64,000 nucleotides of DNA from Bordetella petrii (GTDB taxonomy: Bacteria; Pseudomonadota; Gammaproteobacteria; Burkholderiales; Burkholderiaceae_B). Position 1 is the stretch's first letter; the number at the start of each line of letters is the position of its first letter. The stretch is from NCBI RefSeq assembly GCF_017356245.1, contig NZ_JAFMZZ010000004.1, forward strand, positions 472,286 through 536,285, given 5' to 3'. A program made the position numbers and the translations under genes. Below, one piece after another: positions 1 to 10,475 of this stretch. A model generated the notes under the pieces. It was given only the letters and a program-made list of their open reading frames with translations. It was not told the DNA's origin and searched no databases.

Positions 1-53
1 ACGCCGCGGGACGGGGCCAGAACTCAAACCGAACCCGCACAGATACCTCCAAT

Positions 54-82
54 TTGCCCACCCCGCCACACCTCTCTATAGT
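54..82 (+). promoter_or_regulatory. sigma-70-like promoter of the thiol dioxygenase gene
   Basis: TTGCCC at 54-59 and TATAGT at 77-82 are separated by exactly 17 bases and lie about 50 bases upstream of the first gene. The -10 box matches the consensus at 5 of 6 positions. No other good promoter is visible between base 1 and the start codon. Confidence 0.5.
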
Positions 83-133
83 CGAGCCATACTCGCATGG
101 CTCGCGCACGGCGGCCCTCAAAGGATGATCGAC

Positions 134-697
134 ATGAACCCCCGGCTGAATGCCTTCGTAAACGCAGTGGACAGCGCCCTGGGCGCCGGCCGCGCCGCCG
201 AAGCCGAGGTGCTGGCCGCGGTCAGTTCGGCCATGCGGCGGCTGGTCGAAGACGACAGCTGGCTGGCCGCGCCCTGTACCGTGCCGCACCCCGAACACTA
301 CCAGCAATACCTGCTGCACCTGGACCCCGCCGGACGCTTCTCGGTTGTCAGCTTTGTCTGGGGCCCCGGACAGCGCACGCCCATCCACGACCATACCGTC
401 TGGGGCGTCATCGGCATGCTGCGCGGCGCCGAGATCGGCACTCGCTACCGCCTGCGGGACGGCCACCGCGCAGTCGCCGACGGCCCGGCGCAGGTGCTGC
501 AAACCGGCCAGGTGGAACAGGTATCGCCCGCCATCGGCGACGTGCATCGCGTGCAGAATGCCAGCGCCGACCAGGTAGCCATCAGCATCCACTGCTACGG
601 GGCGGATATCGGCCAGGTCAGGCGGCATGTCTACTATGAAGACGGAACGCCGCCGAAGACCTTCGTGTCGGGCTATTCGGCGCCCGGCGCAGGCTGA
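134..697 (+). CDS. cupin thiol dioxygenase (cysteine dioxygenase type I family)
   Basis: A 187-residue single-domain cupin. The iron-binding pattern is visible as PIHDH (His85 and His87) and GDVH (His138), the three-histidine site of the cysteine/3-mercaptopropionate dioxygenase family. Such enzymes oxidise a thiol to its sulfinate using iron and O2 in the cytosol. I cannot tell from sequence whether cysteine or 3-mercaptopropionate is the substrate. The ATG at 134 is preferred because AAGGA lies 8 bases upstream; an in-frame ATG at 125 directly abuts that site. The gene stands alone, followed after about 115 bases by a sensor kinase on the same strand. Confidence 0.85.
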   Translation: MNPRLNAFVNAVDSALGAGRAAEAEVLAAVSSAMRRLVEDDSWLAAPCTVPHPEHYQQYLLHLDPAGRFSVVSFVWGPGQRTPIHDHTVWGVIGMLRGAEIGTRYRLRDGHRAVADGPAQVLQTGQVEQVSPAIGDVHRVQNASADQVAISIHCYGADIGQVRRHVYYEDGTPPKTFVSGYSAPGAG

Positions 698-814
698 TCC
701 AAAGGCAGGCTTTTCCGCCTTTTCCGGGGCGGCAGGCGTGTTCTTCCGGCCCCTATTCCCTTTTGGCCGGGGCCGCCTAATAGTACGCACTCTCCTCCTA
801 TTACATGCTGTCGT

Positions 815-2404
815 ATGCCCTCGGAACGCAAGCCGCGCGCGATCGGTGCGCAATTGAGCAATCTGTCCGAAGTAGACGAAGCGTACCGCTACCAGCTTCT
901 GGTGGAAGCGGTCATGGATTACGCCATCTATCTGCTCGACCCGGACGGCTACATCAGCAGCTGGAACGCCGGCGCCGCGCGTTTCAAGGGCTACCAGGCC
1001 CACGAGGTCATCGGCAAGCATTTCTCCTGCTTCTATACCGAACAGGATCGGGCCGCCGGCCTGCCGGCCAGGGCCCTGCAAACAGCCGCCAGCGAGGGGC
1101 GGTTCGAAGCCGAAGGATGGCGCGTACGCAAAGACGGATCGCAATTCTGGAGCAGCGTGGTCATCGACCCGGTCCGCAACGCCTCCGGAAAATTACTGGG
1201 CTTTGCAAAAATCACCCGCGACATCACAGCGCAGAAACAGGCCGCCGACGACCTGCTTTCGGCGCGCGAGGCGCTGCACCAATCACAGAAACTGGAAGCG
1301 CTGGGCCTGCTTACGGGCGGGGTGGCGCATGACTTCAACAATCTGCTGATGGTGATACGCGGGTCCGCCGAGCTGCTGCGCCAACCCACGCTCAGTGACA
1401 GCAAACGCCAGCGTTATATCGATGCCATATGCACCACCTCGGACAGGGCCGGGCACCTAACGCGGCAGCTGCTGGCCTACGCGCGCAAGCAGCCCCTGCG
1501 CCCCACCACCTTCGACGTACGCAATTGCATAGAAGGCATGCAGGATCTGTTCCACGCCACCACGGGCTCGGCCGTCCAGGTTCAGTACGAACTGCCGCCT
1601 GATCCCTGCTGTGTGCACGTCGATCGCAACCAGCTCGAAACCTGCATCCTGAACATCGTCATCAACGCGCGCGATGCCATGCCGTCCGGGGGCACGCTGA
1701 CCATAGCCGTTACCTGCGTCGATGAAACGCCGCCAACGCGCCATCACGGCGCCGTGCATGGCCCTCACGTGGCCATCTCGATCGCCGATACAGGGTCGGG
1801 CATCGCGCCCAACGTGGTAGACCGGGTGTTCGAGCCCTTTTTCACAACCAAGGCTCCTGGCCACGGAACGGGGCTGGGGCTCAGCCAGGTGTTCGGATTT
1901 GTCAGCCAGTCCGGGGGCCATGTCGACGTCGCCAGCACGCCCGGCAGCGGCACGGTGTTTACCTTGTACCTGGCCAAAGCCCAGCCGACCGGACTCGAAG
2001 ACCTTCTTTCGCCCCAGGCCGATATCTCCGGCATCACCCAACGCCCCAGGCACAAGATTCTACTGGTGGACGACAACGCCGAAGTCAGCGATATCGTGAA
2101 AAACCTGCTGCAGGACCTGGGCCAGGACGTGGTATTGGCGCGCCATGGCAATGCGGCGCTGGAGATTCTGCGCCAGCAGGACGGCGCGTTCGACCTGGTC
2201 ATTACCGATATCGTGATGCCCGAATTGAACGGCATCGATCTCGCCCGCCATATCCAGGAACAGTGGCCTGGCCTGCGCATCGTGCTGGCCACCGGATACA
2301 CCCTCACCCTGGCCGAACTGGGGCCGGCCGACTTCCACCTTTTGCACAAGCCCTACTCGATAGAAGCCCTGACCAAAGTGATCGACGCTATCCCGCGGGC
2401 CTAG
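815..2404 (+). CDS. hybrid sensor histidine kinase (PAS - HisKA - HATPase - receiver)
   Basis: A 529-residue soluble hybrid kinase with no membrane segment. A PAS domain covers about residues 25-140. The dimerisation/phosphoacceptor segment has GGVAHDFNN with His172. The ATP-binding domain has an N box around Asn280, DTGSG near 325 and FFTTK near 343. A C-terminal receiver covers about 410-529 with phosphoacceptor Asp465 (VITDIVMP). The sensed signal is unknown. No HPt protein or separate output regulator lies nearby, so it is an orphan in this window. It has no clear ribosome-binding site, and its 3' end overlaps the convergent acyltransferase gene by 17 bases. Confidence 0.88.
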   Translation: MPSERKPRAIGAQLSNLSEVDEAYRYQLLVEAVMDYAIYLLDPDGYISSWNAGAARFKGYQAHEVIGKHFSCFYTEQDRAAGLPARALQTAASEGRFEAEGWRVRKDGSQFWSSVVIDPVRNASGKLLGFAKITRDITAQKQAADDLLSAREALHQSQKLEALGLLTGGVAHDFNNLLMVIRGSAELLRQPTLSDSKRQRYIDAICTTSDRAGHLTRQLLAYARKQPLRPTTFDVRNCIEGMQDLFHATTGSAVQVQYELPPDPCCVHVDRNQLETCILNIVINARDAMPSGGTLTIAVTCVDETPPTRHHGAVHGPHVAISIADTGSGIAPNVVDRVFEPFFTTKAPGHGTGLGLSQVFGFVSQSGGHVDVASTPGSGTVFTLYLAKAQPTGLEDLLSPQADISGITQRPRHKILLVDDNAEVSDIVKNLLQDLGQDVVLARHGNAALEILRQQDGAFDLVITDIVMPELNGIDLARHIQEQWPGLRIVLATGYTLTLAELGPADFHLLHKPYSIEALTKVIDAIPRA

Positions 2405-3407
2405 AACGGCCACGCGCCGCCAGCCGTTCGAGCTCTTCGTCTTTGGCTTGCCACTGCTGGCCCAGCCAGTGGTGGAATTCGGCGCGGAAGGCCTTGTCGC
2501 GGGTGTAGTCAGCGTCGCAGAACCCGGGCGGCACCGGCACCTGCCGAATGCGCACGGCCACCGGCCCGATGCGGCCGCATGCCAGGTCCCAGAAGCGGGG
2601 TATTCCTTCCGGATAGGCAATGGTAACGTCCACCATCGAGTGAAAGCGCTTGCCCATGGCGTTCAACGCCACCGCCAGGCCGCCCGCCTTGGGCTTGAGC
2701 AGATGGCGGTATGGCGAAGACTGCGCAACCCGCTTGGCTTCGGAAAAGCGCGTGCCTTCCACGAAAATCATCACGCTGGTGGGCACCAGCGAAAACTTCT
2801 CGCAGGCGCGCCGCGCGGCTTCCTGGTCTTCGCGGCCCAAAGCCGGATTGCGGCGCAGCTCGGCCTTGCCGTGGCGCTTCATGAACGGAAAATCCAGCGC
2901 CCACCAGGCCAGGCCGATCACCGGCACGTAGATCAGCTGTTGCTTCAGGAAGAACTTCAGCAAGGGAATGCGCCGGTTCAGCGCCCACTGCAACACGAAG
3001 ATGTCCACCCACGACTGGTGATTGCAATTGACCAGATACCAGTCGGCGTAGCGCAGCCCGGCATGGCCCTGAACGTCCCAGGGGGCCCGCTGGATGCGCT
3101 GGAACCAGCCGGCGTTGCCCGAGACCCAGGCGGTGGCTATGGCGTTGAGCACCGGGTCGACGCGCCGCCTGACCGCCGGGAAAGGCAGCATCAGCTTGAG
3201 CAGCGCCACGGGAAGCAGCAGCAGGCACCAGAACAGCGTGCTGGCGCCGAGAAGAATGATGCTGATCACGCCGGTAAGCCAGGCAAGCCGGCCGCGCGGC
3301 ACCGGGAATGCACGGCGTTGCGGCGGGGTTTCGCCAAATCCGGGCGCGCTGCCTTCGGCGGTGGCGGCGGTACGGTCCACGTCTGAGGACTGGTCTGAAA
3401 AAGTCAT
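2388..3407 (-). CDS. PlsC-family lysophospholipid acyltransferase
   Basis: A 339-residue membrane-associated acyltransferase. The N-terminal 35 residues look disordered, followed by a hydrophobic segment at about 43-75. Block I of the family is NHQSWVD (His130 and Asp135) and block III is EGTR (217-220), the hallmarks of 1-acyl-glycerol-3-phosphate acyltransferases. The length and N-terminal membrane anchor resemble the E. coli YihG group rather than the short PlsC, so it probably acylates lysophosphatidic acid or a related lipid at the inner membrane. It is convergent with and overlaps the sensor kinase gene. Confidence 0.85.
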   Translation of the reverse strand: MTFSDQSSDVDRTAATAEGSAPGFGETPPQRRAFPVPRGRLAWLTGVISIILLGASTLFWCLLLLPVALLKLMLPFPAVRRRVDPVLNAIATAWVSGNAGWFQRIQRAPWDVQGHAGLRYADWYLVNCNHQSWVDIFVLQWALNRRIPLLKFFLKQQLIYVPVIGLAWWALDFPFMKRHGKAELRRNPALGREDQEAARRACEKFSLVPTSVMIFVEGTRFSEAKRVAQSSPYRHLLKPKAGGLAVALNAMGKRFHSMVDVTIAYPEGIPRFWDLACGRIGPVAVRIRQVPVPPGFCDADYTRDKAFRAEFHHWLGQQWQAKDEELERLAARGRSRPAG

Positions 3408-3546
3408 GGGCGCCAGTTTGCAGCCCCTGGACCGGAAATGATCTGCGCAAGATCAAAAACCGACTTGGCGGGCAGCTTCACCTTCAGCCAGTTCCGCGCT
3501 ATGGCCCCGAATGCCCGCGGGCGCGCGGCTACCGTTCGCCCATGAC

Positions 3547-3575
3547 AAAGCCCCGCGCAGAAACTGGGCGGGGCT
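3547..3575 (-). terminator. intrinsic terminator downstream of tRNA-Ser
   Basis: The 8-base stem AGCCCCGC (3549-3556) pairs with GCGGGGCT (3568-3575) across an 11-base loop. On the minus strand it is followed by a short T run. It sits about 26 bases past the tRNA 3' end. Confidence 0.6.
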
Positions 3576-3600
3576 GGTCGGCACTACTTGGAATTGTTCT

Positions 3601-3693
3601 TGGCGGAGACGGTGGGATTCGAACCCACGATGCAGTTTTTGGCCACATACTCCCTTAGCAGGGGAGCCCCTTCAGCCTCTCGGGCACGTCTCC
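3601..3693 (-). tRNA. tRNA-Ser (anticodon GCU)
   Basis: A 93-base class II tRNA. The acceptor stem GGAGACG/CGTCTCC closes perfectly, with discriminator G and an encoded CCA. The anticodon loop is CTGCTAA (anticodon GCT in DNA), there is a long variable arm, and the T arm is GTGGG TTCGAAT CCCAC. It reads AGY serine codons. It is downstream of lysC on the same strand but has its own -10 element. Confidence 0.97.
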
Positions 3694-3705
3694 GCAGAAC
3701 TTGCG

Positions 3706-3711
3706 ATTCTA
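3706..3711 (-). promoter_or_regulatory. -10 element of tRNA-Ser
   Basis: On the minus strand TGCTAGAAT is an extended -10 (TGN-TAGAAT) ending 13 bases before the mature tRNA 5' end. No convincing -35 box is visible. The same nine-base string precedes tRNA-His at 43674-43679. Confidence 0.55.
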
Positions 3712-3763
3712 GCATGATTTTCCCGGCCCGCGCCTGCCGGCGCCGGCCGGGAATGCCAGGCGG

Positions 3764-5029
3764 TCAGGCCTTTTCGGCGGGCGCCTGGTCCAGGCCGAAC
3801 GCCTTGTGCAGGGCGCGCACGGCCAGTTCCATGTACTTGTCGTCGATGATCACCGAGGTCTTGATTTCGCTGGTGCTGATCATCTGGATATTGATGCCTT
3901 CCTGCGACAGGGTCTGGAACATCAGGCTGGCCACGCCCACGTGCGAGCGCATGCCGATGCCCACGATGGATACCTTGGCGACCTTGTCGTCGGTGACCAG
4001 TTCGCGGGCTTCGACGGCCGGCATGACTTCGCGCTTGAGCAGGTCGATGGTGCGCTGGAACTCGTTGCGGTTGACCGTGAACGAGAAGTCGGTGGTGCCG
4101 GCCACCGACTGGTTCTGCACGATCATGTCGACATCGATGTTGGCGCCGGCCACCGGCCCCAGGATGGAGTAGGCGATGCCGGGTTTGTCGGGCACGGCCA
4201 GCAGGGTGATCTTGGCTTCGTCGCGGCTGAAGGCGATGCCGGAGACAACGGCGGCTTCCATTTTTTCGTCTTCCTCAAAAGTAATCAGCGTGCCCGAAGC
4301 CATTTCTTCTTCGAGCGGGATGAGCGGGTCGGTCAGCGACGACAGCACGCGGGTGGGAACGCGGTACTTGCCGGCGAATTCCACCGAGCGGATCTGCAGC
4401 ACCTTGGAACCCAGCGACGCCATTTCGAGCATTTCTTCGAACGACACCACGGACATGCGGCGCGCTTCGGGCACCACGCGCGGATCGGTGGTGTACACGC
4501 CGTCGACGTCGGTGAAGATCAGGCATTCGTGGGCGCCCAGCGCGGCCGCCACGGCCACCGCCGAGGTGTCGGAGCCGCCGCGGCCCAGGGTGGTGATGTG
4601 GCCTTCGGGATCGATGCCCTGGAAGCCCGTAACGATGACGACCCGGCCGGCGTCCAGGTCGGCCCGGACGCGGGCGTCTTCGATGGACGTGATGCGGGCC
4701 TTGGTGAACGAGGAATCGGTGCGCACCGGCACTTGCCAGCCGGTGTAGCTGCGGGCGGGCACGCCTTCGGCCTGCAGGGCCACGGCCAGCAGGCCGCTGC
4801 TGGCCTGCTCGCCGGTGGCGGCGATCATGTCGAGCTCGCGGGGATCGGGCTGGGGCGCGATTTCGCGGGCCAGGCCCAGCAGGCGATTGGTTTCGCCGGC
4901 CATGGCCGACGGCACCACCACCACTTGGTGGCCGGCGGCATGCCACTTTGCAACGCGGCGCGCCACGTTGCGGATGCGCTCGACCGAGCCCATCGAAGTA
5001 CCGCCATATTTGTGAACGATCAGGGACAT
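3764..5029 (-). CDS. lysC: aspartate kinase
   Basis: A 421-residue aspartokinase that phosphorylates L-aspartate, the first step towards lysine, threonine and methionine. The N-terminal kinase domain opens with the KYGGTSMGS signature. The C-terminal third holds two ACT regulatory domains, beginning around YSILGP and VSIVGIG. This monofunctional form without a homoserine dehydrogenase fusion is usual for beta-proteobacteria, where lysine plus threonine typically give feedback inhibition (family knowledge). The start follows the standard N-terminus. The 237 bases upstream, towards tilS, carry palindromic repeats. Confidence 0.97.
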   Translation of the reverse strand: MSLIVHKYGGTSMGSVERIRNVARRVAKWHAAGHQVVVVPSAMAGETNRLLGLAREIAPQPDPRELDMIAATGEQASSGLLAVALQAEGVPARSYTGWQVPVRTDSSFTKARITSIEDARVRADLDAGRVVIVTGFQGIDPEGHITTLGRGGSDTSAVAVAAALGAHECLIFTDVDGVYTTDPRVVPEARRMSVVSFEEMLEMASLGSKVLQIRSVEFAGKYRVPTRVLSSLTDPLIPLEEEMASGTLITFEEDEKMEAAVVSGIAFSRDEAKITLLAVPDKPGIAYSILGPVAGANIDVDMIVQNQSVAGTTDFSFTVNRNEFQRTIDLLKREVMPAVEARELVTDDKVAKVSIVGIGMRSHVGVASLMFQTLSQEGINIQMISTSEIKTSVIIDDKYMELAVRALHKAFGLDQAPAEKA

Positions 5030-5174
5030 CTCGTGCTCTGGCTGGAAACCCGCCCCACCGGGCAGGCAAAGCTTGGCATTTTAACGCGCGGTGAAATTTT
5101 GCGCAGGCGCCCGCCGAGATGCGCTTCCGCCAGGTGCCTGACACCGAAGTAAGTCGCAGCCGTCTCAGTCGTAC

Positions 5175-5205
5175 GGTGTCCGACACCCTGCGGGAGTCGG
5201 ACACC
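5175..5205. repeat. GGTGTC...GACACC palindromic repeat, copy A
   Basis: The perfect 10-base arms GGTGTCCGAC (5175-5184) and GTCGGACACC (5196-5205) enclose an 11-base G/C-rich loop. A degenerate half, GGTGCCTGACACC, lies at 5133-5145, so three related units occur within 135 bases between lysC and tilS. Confidence 0.8.
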
Positions 5206-5236
5206 TGGCAATAGGCCGACAGCCTCTGCACACTCC

Positions 5237-5265
5237 GGTGTCTGGCGCCTGCGGAGCCAGACACC
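5237..5265. repeat. GGTGTC...GACACC palindromic repeat, copy B
   Basis: The perfect 10-base arms GGTGTCTGGC (5237-5246) and GCCAGACACC (5256-5265) enclose a 9-base loop containing CTGCGGA. The element begins 11 bases beyond the tilS stop codon, where it could act as a 3'-end hairpin for the minus-strand operon, although no T run follows. Confidence 0.8.
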
Positions 5266-5276
5266 TTCGAAGGCCC

Positions 5277-6341
5277 CTATTCTCGCGGTTCGATCCAGAC
5301 CCGGCCGCGGTGGCAGCGGATCAGGTGCCGCGCATGCGCCACGCGCATCTGGCGGTCATGGCCCAGGCTGTGCAATTGGCGCAGCTGGCGCAGCAGGTCG
5401 GCCAGACGCGCTTCGGTGGGCATGCGGGCGCCGTGCAGGCCCAGCCAGTAGCGCAGCACCTGCGCCTGGCGGGCCGCCGGCAGCTCGCGCCACGGCGCCA
5501 GCGCGAAGCTGGCCAGGTCGGCCGCAGGCTGCAGCGCGGCCAGGTCGGCGCGCGCCACCTCGTCGAGAATGCCGGCGGCCTCGGCCATGTGGCGGGCATG
5601 GTCGGCCAGCCGGGCCTGCCAGCCGGGCCAGCGGGCATCCAGCGCCGGCGCCAGCAGCTCGCGCACGGCGGCGCGCGTGTAGCGGGGATCGGCATTGGTG
5701 GGATCTTGCACCGGCTGCCAGCCATGCAGCGCGGCGAATGCCCGGGCCGCGCGCAAGATGTCGGCCCGGGGCTGGTTCAGCCAGGGCCGCAGGTAGACCA
5801 GGCCGTCGCGCGGCATGCTGGGCGCCATGGCGGCCATGCCTTGCACGCCGGTGCCGCGCAGCAGCCGCAACAGCACGGTTTCGGCCTGGTCGCCCTGATG
5901 GTGGGCCAGCAGGATGTGGCCCACCCCGTGCTGCCCGGCCAGGCCGGCCAGCGCGGCATAGCGGGCCTCGCGCGCGGCGGCTTCGATGCCCAGGCCGCTG
6001 TCGGCCCGCACCTGCGCCCACGCGGTGTGCACGGGCACCTGCAGGATGCGGCCCAGTTCACGGACCTGCGCGGCCCAATCGTCGGCCGCGGCCTGCAGGC
6101 CGTGGTGCACGTGGAAAATCAGCAGGTCGATGCCCAGCCGGCGGGCCAGCGGCGCCGCATGGGCGGCCAGCATGGCCGAATCGGCCCCGCCGCTGGCCGC
6201 CACGGCCAGGCGCGCCGCCGCGCCGGCCAGGGGCCGCATGGCGGCCTGCAGAGCGGCGGCCAGGGTGGCCGACGGGAACGCTTGCCCGCCCGGCTGCGCG
6301 TCGGCCGGCGTGGCGGGAGCAGGCGGCTCGGCGGGTTTCAT
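5277..6341 (-). CDS. tilS: tRNA(Ile)-lysidine synthase
   Basis: A 354-residue ATP-pyrophosphatase that converts cytidine 34 of the CAU-anticodon tRNA-Ile to lysidine, so that the tRNA reads AUA and accepts isoleucine. The PP-loop SGGADS is at residues 50-55 after a proline/alanine-rich extension of about 40 residues. The rest matches the TilS N-terminal and middle domains. It is shorter than the 430-residue E. coli enzyme and seems to lack much of the far C-terminal domain. It is the last gene of the cysS-glycosylase-accA-tilS run, 51 bases after accA. Confidence 0.9.
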   Translation of the reverse strand: MKPAEPPAPATPADAQPGGQAFPSATLAAALQAAMRPLAGAAARLAVAASGGADSAMLAAHAAPLARRLGIDLLIFHVHHGLQAAADDWAAQVRELGRILQVPVHTAWAQVRADSGLGIEAAAREARYAALAGLAGQHGVGHILLAHHQGDQAETVLLRLLRGTGVQGMAAMAPSMPRDGLVYLRPWLNQPRADILRAARAFAALHGWQPVQDPTNADPRYTRAAVRELLAPALDARWPGWQARLADHARHMAEAAGILDEVARADLAALQPAADLASFALAPWRELPAARQAQVLRYWLGLHGARMPTEARLADLLRQLRQLHSLGHDRQMRVAHARHLIRCHRGRVWIEPRE

Positions 6342-6392
6342 GGAACAGGCGCCAGGCGCCGCGCGGGCCGGGCTGGGCGCCCGGCGGCCGCG

Positions 6393-7358
<966 letters not shown>

Positions 7359-7391
7359 GAAGTATGGTTCCGTTATTGGGCGCCTGGTGAC

Positions 7392-8036
7392 TCAGTTCAG
7401 AACCGGCTTCGATTCCAGACTGCGCCACAAATACCAGGTTGCCACGGTACGCCAGGGCTGCCATGCCGACGAGACCTCGCGGGCCTCGAAGCGCGAGACA
7501 GGCTCTCCGCTGAAGTAGTGTAGCGAGATTGCCTTGAGCAATCCCAGATCGTCCAGCGGCAGGACGTCCGGCCGCTGCAGGTTGAAGATCAGGAACATCT
7601 CGGCCGTCCAGCGGCCGATGCCGCGGATGGCGACCAGTTCCGAGACCACGCTTTCGTCGTCCATGGCGGCCCATTTTTCGGGGCGCACGCGGCGTTCGCC
7701 GAAATGAGCCGCCAGGTCTTGCAGGTATTCGCACTTGCGCTGCGACAGGCCCGCCTGGCGCAGGGCTTCGGTGCGCACCCCCAGCACCCCGGCCGGCGTG
7801 GGACGCTTGCCCACGGTGTCGAGCAGGCGCTGCCACAGGGCGTCGCCGGCCTTGTTGGAGATCTGCTGGCCCACGATGGCGCGCGCCAGCGTCACAAAGG
7901 GCGTGCCGCGCGAAGTCAGCCAGACCTCGGCATGCTGCGGGATGAGTTTTTTCAGGATGCGGTCGCGCCGCATCAAGTGGGCGACGGCTTCTTCCCAGTA
8001 GTGCGGCTTGGCGGCGGCGATGTCGGCGGCGGGCAT
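7392..8036 (-). CDS. HhH-GPD DNA-3-methyladenine glycosylase (AlkA-like)
   Basis: A 214-residue base-excision repair glycosylase. The helix-hairpin-helix is visible as RGIGRWTAEMF, followed by the catalytic-aspartate segment LPLDDLGL, so it should remove alkylated purines such as 3-methyladenine. The ATG at 8036 is chosen because GAGGAA lies 9 bases upstream and the start falls 13 bases after the cysS stop. A longer reading would overlap cysS. It is the short AlkA form without the N-terminal domain of the E. coli protein. It sits in the cysS-accA-tilS operon. Confidence 0.87.
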   Translation of the reverse strand: MPAADIAAAKPHYWEEAVAHLMRRDRILKKLIPQHAEVWLTSRGTPFVTLARAIVGQQISNKAGDALWQRLLDTVGKRPTPAGVLGVRTEALRQAGLSQRKCEYLQDLAAHFGERRVRPEKWAAMDDESVVSELVAIRGIGRWTAEMFLIFNLQRPDVLPLDDLGLLKAISLHYFSGEPVSRFEAREVSSAWQPWRTVATWYLWRSLESKPVLN

Positions 8037-8049
8037 GGTGCGGGATTCC

Positions 8050-9510
8050 TCAGGCGCGGCGCCATTGTGTCTGGCCGCCGGGCTTGTCGTCGAGCTCGAC
8101 GCCGGCTTCGCGCAGCTGGGCGCGGATGCGGTCGGCCTGGGCATAGTCGCGCGCCTGCTTGGCGGCCGCGCGCGCAGCGACCAGGGTCTCGATCTGGGCG
8201 GCGTCCAGCGACGCCGCCGGCGCGGCCGCCTGGGCCAGCCCCGCCGCCGAGTACCGGGTGGCGCACTGGAAATAGCGCGCCGGATCTTGCTGCAGCAGCC
8301 CCAGCAGCGCGGCCAGGGCCTTGAGCTGGCCGGCGCTGCGCGCGCTGCGCGACCGGTTGGCGTCGGAAGCCAGCTCGAACAGTGCGGCCACCGCCCCCGA
8401 GGTGTTGAAATCGTCGTCCATGGCGGCCTTGAAGGCCTGCGCCTGCGGTTCGTTCCAGTCGAGGCCGGCGTCGTCGGGCGCGACGTTCAGCAGGGCCTGA
8501 TACAGGCGGTCGAGGGCGTTCTGCGCGTCGGCCAGGTTGTCGGGCGTGTAGTTCTGCGGGCTGCGGTAGTGATTGCGCACGATGAAGAACCGCAGCATCT
8601 CGGCTTCGCGCGGGTTGGCGGCGTATTCGGCCTGGTCGGCCGGCGCCTCGCCCTGGGCGATGGTCTGGCGGATGGTGCGGAAGTTGCCCAGCGACTTCGA
8701 CATTTTGTCGGCGTCGACCATCAGCGGGCCGCAGTGCATCCAGATATTGGCCAGCACGCCGCCGAACGCCCCTTCGGTCTGGGCGATTTCGTTTTCGTGG
8801 TGCGGGAATTTCAGGTCGGGGCCGCCGCCGTGGATGTCGAGCGGCAGGCCTAGCAGGGCATGGCTCATGGCCGAGCATTCGATGTGCCAGCCGGGCCGGC
8901 CCAGGCCGTACGGCGAAGGCCACTTGATGTCGTCGGGCTCGTCGGCCTTGGCGGCTTTCCAGAGCACGAAATCGAGCGGGTCGCGCTTGGCCGAACCCAC
9001 CGCCACGCGCTCGCCGGCGCGCAGGTCGTCGAGCGCCTTGCCCGACAGCTTGCCGTATCCGGCGAAACCGCGCACCGCGTAGTTGACGTCGCCGTCGTCG
9101 GCCCGGTAGGCCAGCCCGTTCTGTTCGAGCCGGCCGATGATGTCGAGCATCTGGCCGACGTACTGCGTGGCGCGCGGCTCGCGGTCGGGCTGCTGCACGC
9201 CCAGCGCGCGCTCGTCGGCGTGCATGGCGGCGATATAGTATTCAGTGACCTCGCCGATGCGGCGGCCGGTTTCGACCGCGCGCCGGATGATCTTGTCGTC
9301 GATGTCGGTAATGTTGCGCACGTAGTCGACCGCCAGGCCGCTGGCGCGCAGCCAGCGCTGCACCACGTCGAACGCCACCAGCATGCGCGCATGGCCCAGG
9401 TGGCAGTAGTCGTAGACGGTCATGCCGCACACGTACATGCGCACCTGGCCGGGCCGGGCCGGCTTGAAAGGTTCTTTGGTACGCGACAACGTGTTGTAGA
9501 TGTGCAGCAT
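8050..9510 (-). CDS. cysS: cysteinyl-tRNA synthetase
   Basis: A 486-residue class I synthetase that charges tRNA-Cys. The zinc-associated YVCGMTVYD segment, the HIGH-like CHLGHAR, the WHIECSAMS segment and the KMSKSLGN loop are all present in order. The C-terminal tail carries the helical DALR-type anticodon domain. The ATG at 9510 (MLHIYNT...) is the family start; a longer in-frame reading to 9603 adds a low-complexity extension and is rejected. It heads the minus-strand operon with the glycosylase, accA and tilS, and is divergent from the TPR gene across 275 bases. Confidence 0.96.
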   Translation of the reverse strand: MLHIYNTLSRTKEPFKPARPGQVRMYVCGMTVYDYCHLGHARMLVAFDVVQRWLRASGLAVDYVRNITDIDDKIIRRAVETGRRIGEVTEYYIAAMHADERALGVQQPDREPRATQYVGQMLDIIGRLEQNGLAYRADDGDVNYAVRGFAGYGKLSGKALDDLRAGERVAVGSAKRDPLDFVLWKAAKADEPDDIKWPSPYGLGRPGWHIECSAMSHALLGLPLDIHGGGPDLKFPHHENEIAQTEGAFGGVLANIWMHCGPLMVDADKMSKSLGNFRTIRQTIAQGEAPADQAEYAANPREAEMLRFFIVRNHYRSPQNYTPDNLADAQNALDRLYQALLNVAPDDAGLDWNEPQAQAFKAAMDDDFNTSGAVAALFELASDANRSRSARSAGQLKALAALLGLLQQDPARYFQCATRYSAAGLAQAAAPAASLDAAQIETLVAARAAAKQARDYAQADRIRAQLREAGVELDDKPGGQTQWRRA

Positions 9511-9785
9511 GACGCTCTGGCTGGCCTCGGTATATTGCGATGTGGACCCCGCGGGGCGGCGGGTGCCGGCGCAAGGCGCCGGCGGCACGACGGGACGCGG
9601 CATGCGCCGCCCGGTTCCCCGGCCCCTCTCCGGCCCTTCCCCGGCCCTTCAGCCCGCTATGCGCCCCGTGCTTCGGCCTTTGGAAAACCACGAACGCAAC
9701 CGGGGCTAAAATGGCGGTCGTCAAGTATAGCAAGCGGCCTGCTCGCGCGCCGAGCGCCCCTGGCTAATTTTCAACGGATGCCCTT

Positions 9786-10475
9786 GTGACCATCAACCGC
9801 CTGTCCCGCAATATCCTGTTGGTATCGGCGCTGGCCGCCCTGCCGGGCGGCGCCGTGCTGGGCCAGTCGATGGGCGGCGGCAGCAGCCTGCCCAACGACC
9901 GCAGCTCCACGCTCACCAAGCTCGACCCGCCGCCCCCCGAACGCGGCTGGAAGGCGCTGGCCAACCTGCTCGAAGCCCTCAAGCCGGGGGTCGACACCCG
10001 CCTCGATCCGACGCCCTCGCAGATCACCGCCCACATCGAACGCCTGCTCAACGGCGGCAAGAACCAGGAAGCCCTGGAACTTATCGAAAAGCGCCTGGCC
10101 GAAACCGAAGGCCAGCGCGGCACCGACGTCCAGCTGATGTTCCAGCATGCGCGCGCCCTGGCCGCGCTGGGCCGCACCGCCGAAGCCATCGCCATGTATA
10201 CCGACATGACGACGCGCTATCCCGAACTGCCCGAGCCCTGGAATAATCTGGCTGCCCTGTACGCCAAGCAGGGCGACCTGGACCAGGCCCACGAGGCGCT
10301 GGAAATGGCCTTGCGCGCCAATCCCAACTACCCCGAGGCGCGCGCCAACATGGGCGACATCCAGCTGATGATGGCGCTGCGCACCTACCGCAATGCTGCG
10401 AACCAGGGCGTGCCCGGCATGCAGGCCAAGGCACGTGAAATCGAAAACCTGCTGAAGGAAAGCCAACAACGATGA
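9786..10475 (+). CDS. secreted tetratricopeptide-repeat protein
   Basis: A 229-residue protein with an N-terminal signal peptide (about residues 1-26, ending near VLGQ). At least two to three TPR motifs occupy about 95-215 ([46 protein letters not shown]). It probably acts as a periplasmic protein-interaction scaffold; no enzymatic motif is visible. The start codon is GTG. Its last codons overlap the cyclophilin start by 4 bases (ATGA), so TPR, cyclophilin and lpxH form one translationally coupled unit. Confidence 0.78.
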   Translation: MTINRLSRNILLVSALAALPGGAVLGQSMGGGSSLPNDRSSTLTKLDPPPPERGWKALANLLEALKPGVDTRLDPTPSQITAHIERLLNGGKNQEALELIEKRLAETEGQRGTDVQLMFQHARALAALGRTAEAIAMYTDMTTRYPELPEPWNNLAALYAKQGDLDQAHEALEMALRANPNYPEARANMGDIQLMMALRTYRNAANQGVPGMQAKAREIENLLKESQQR

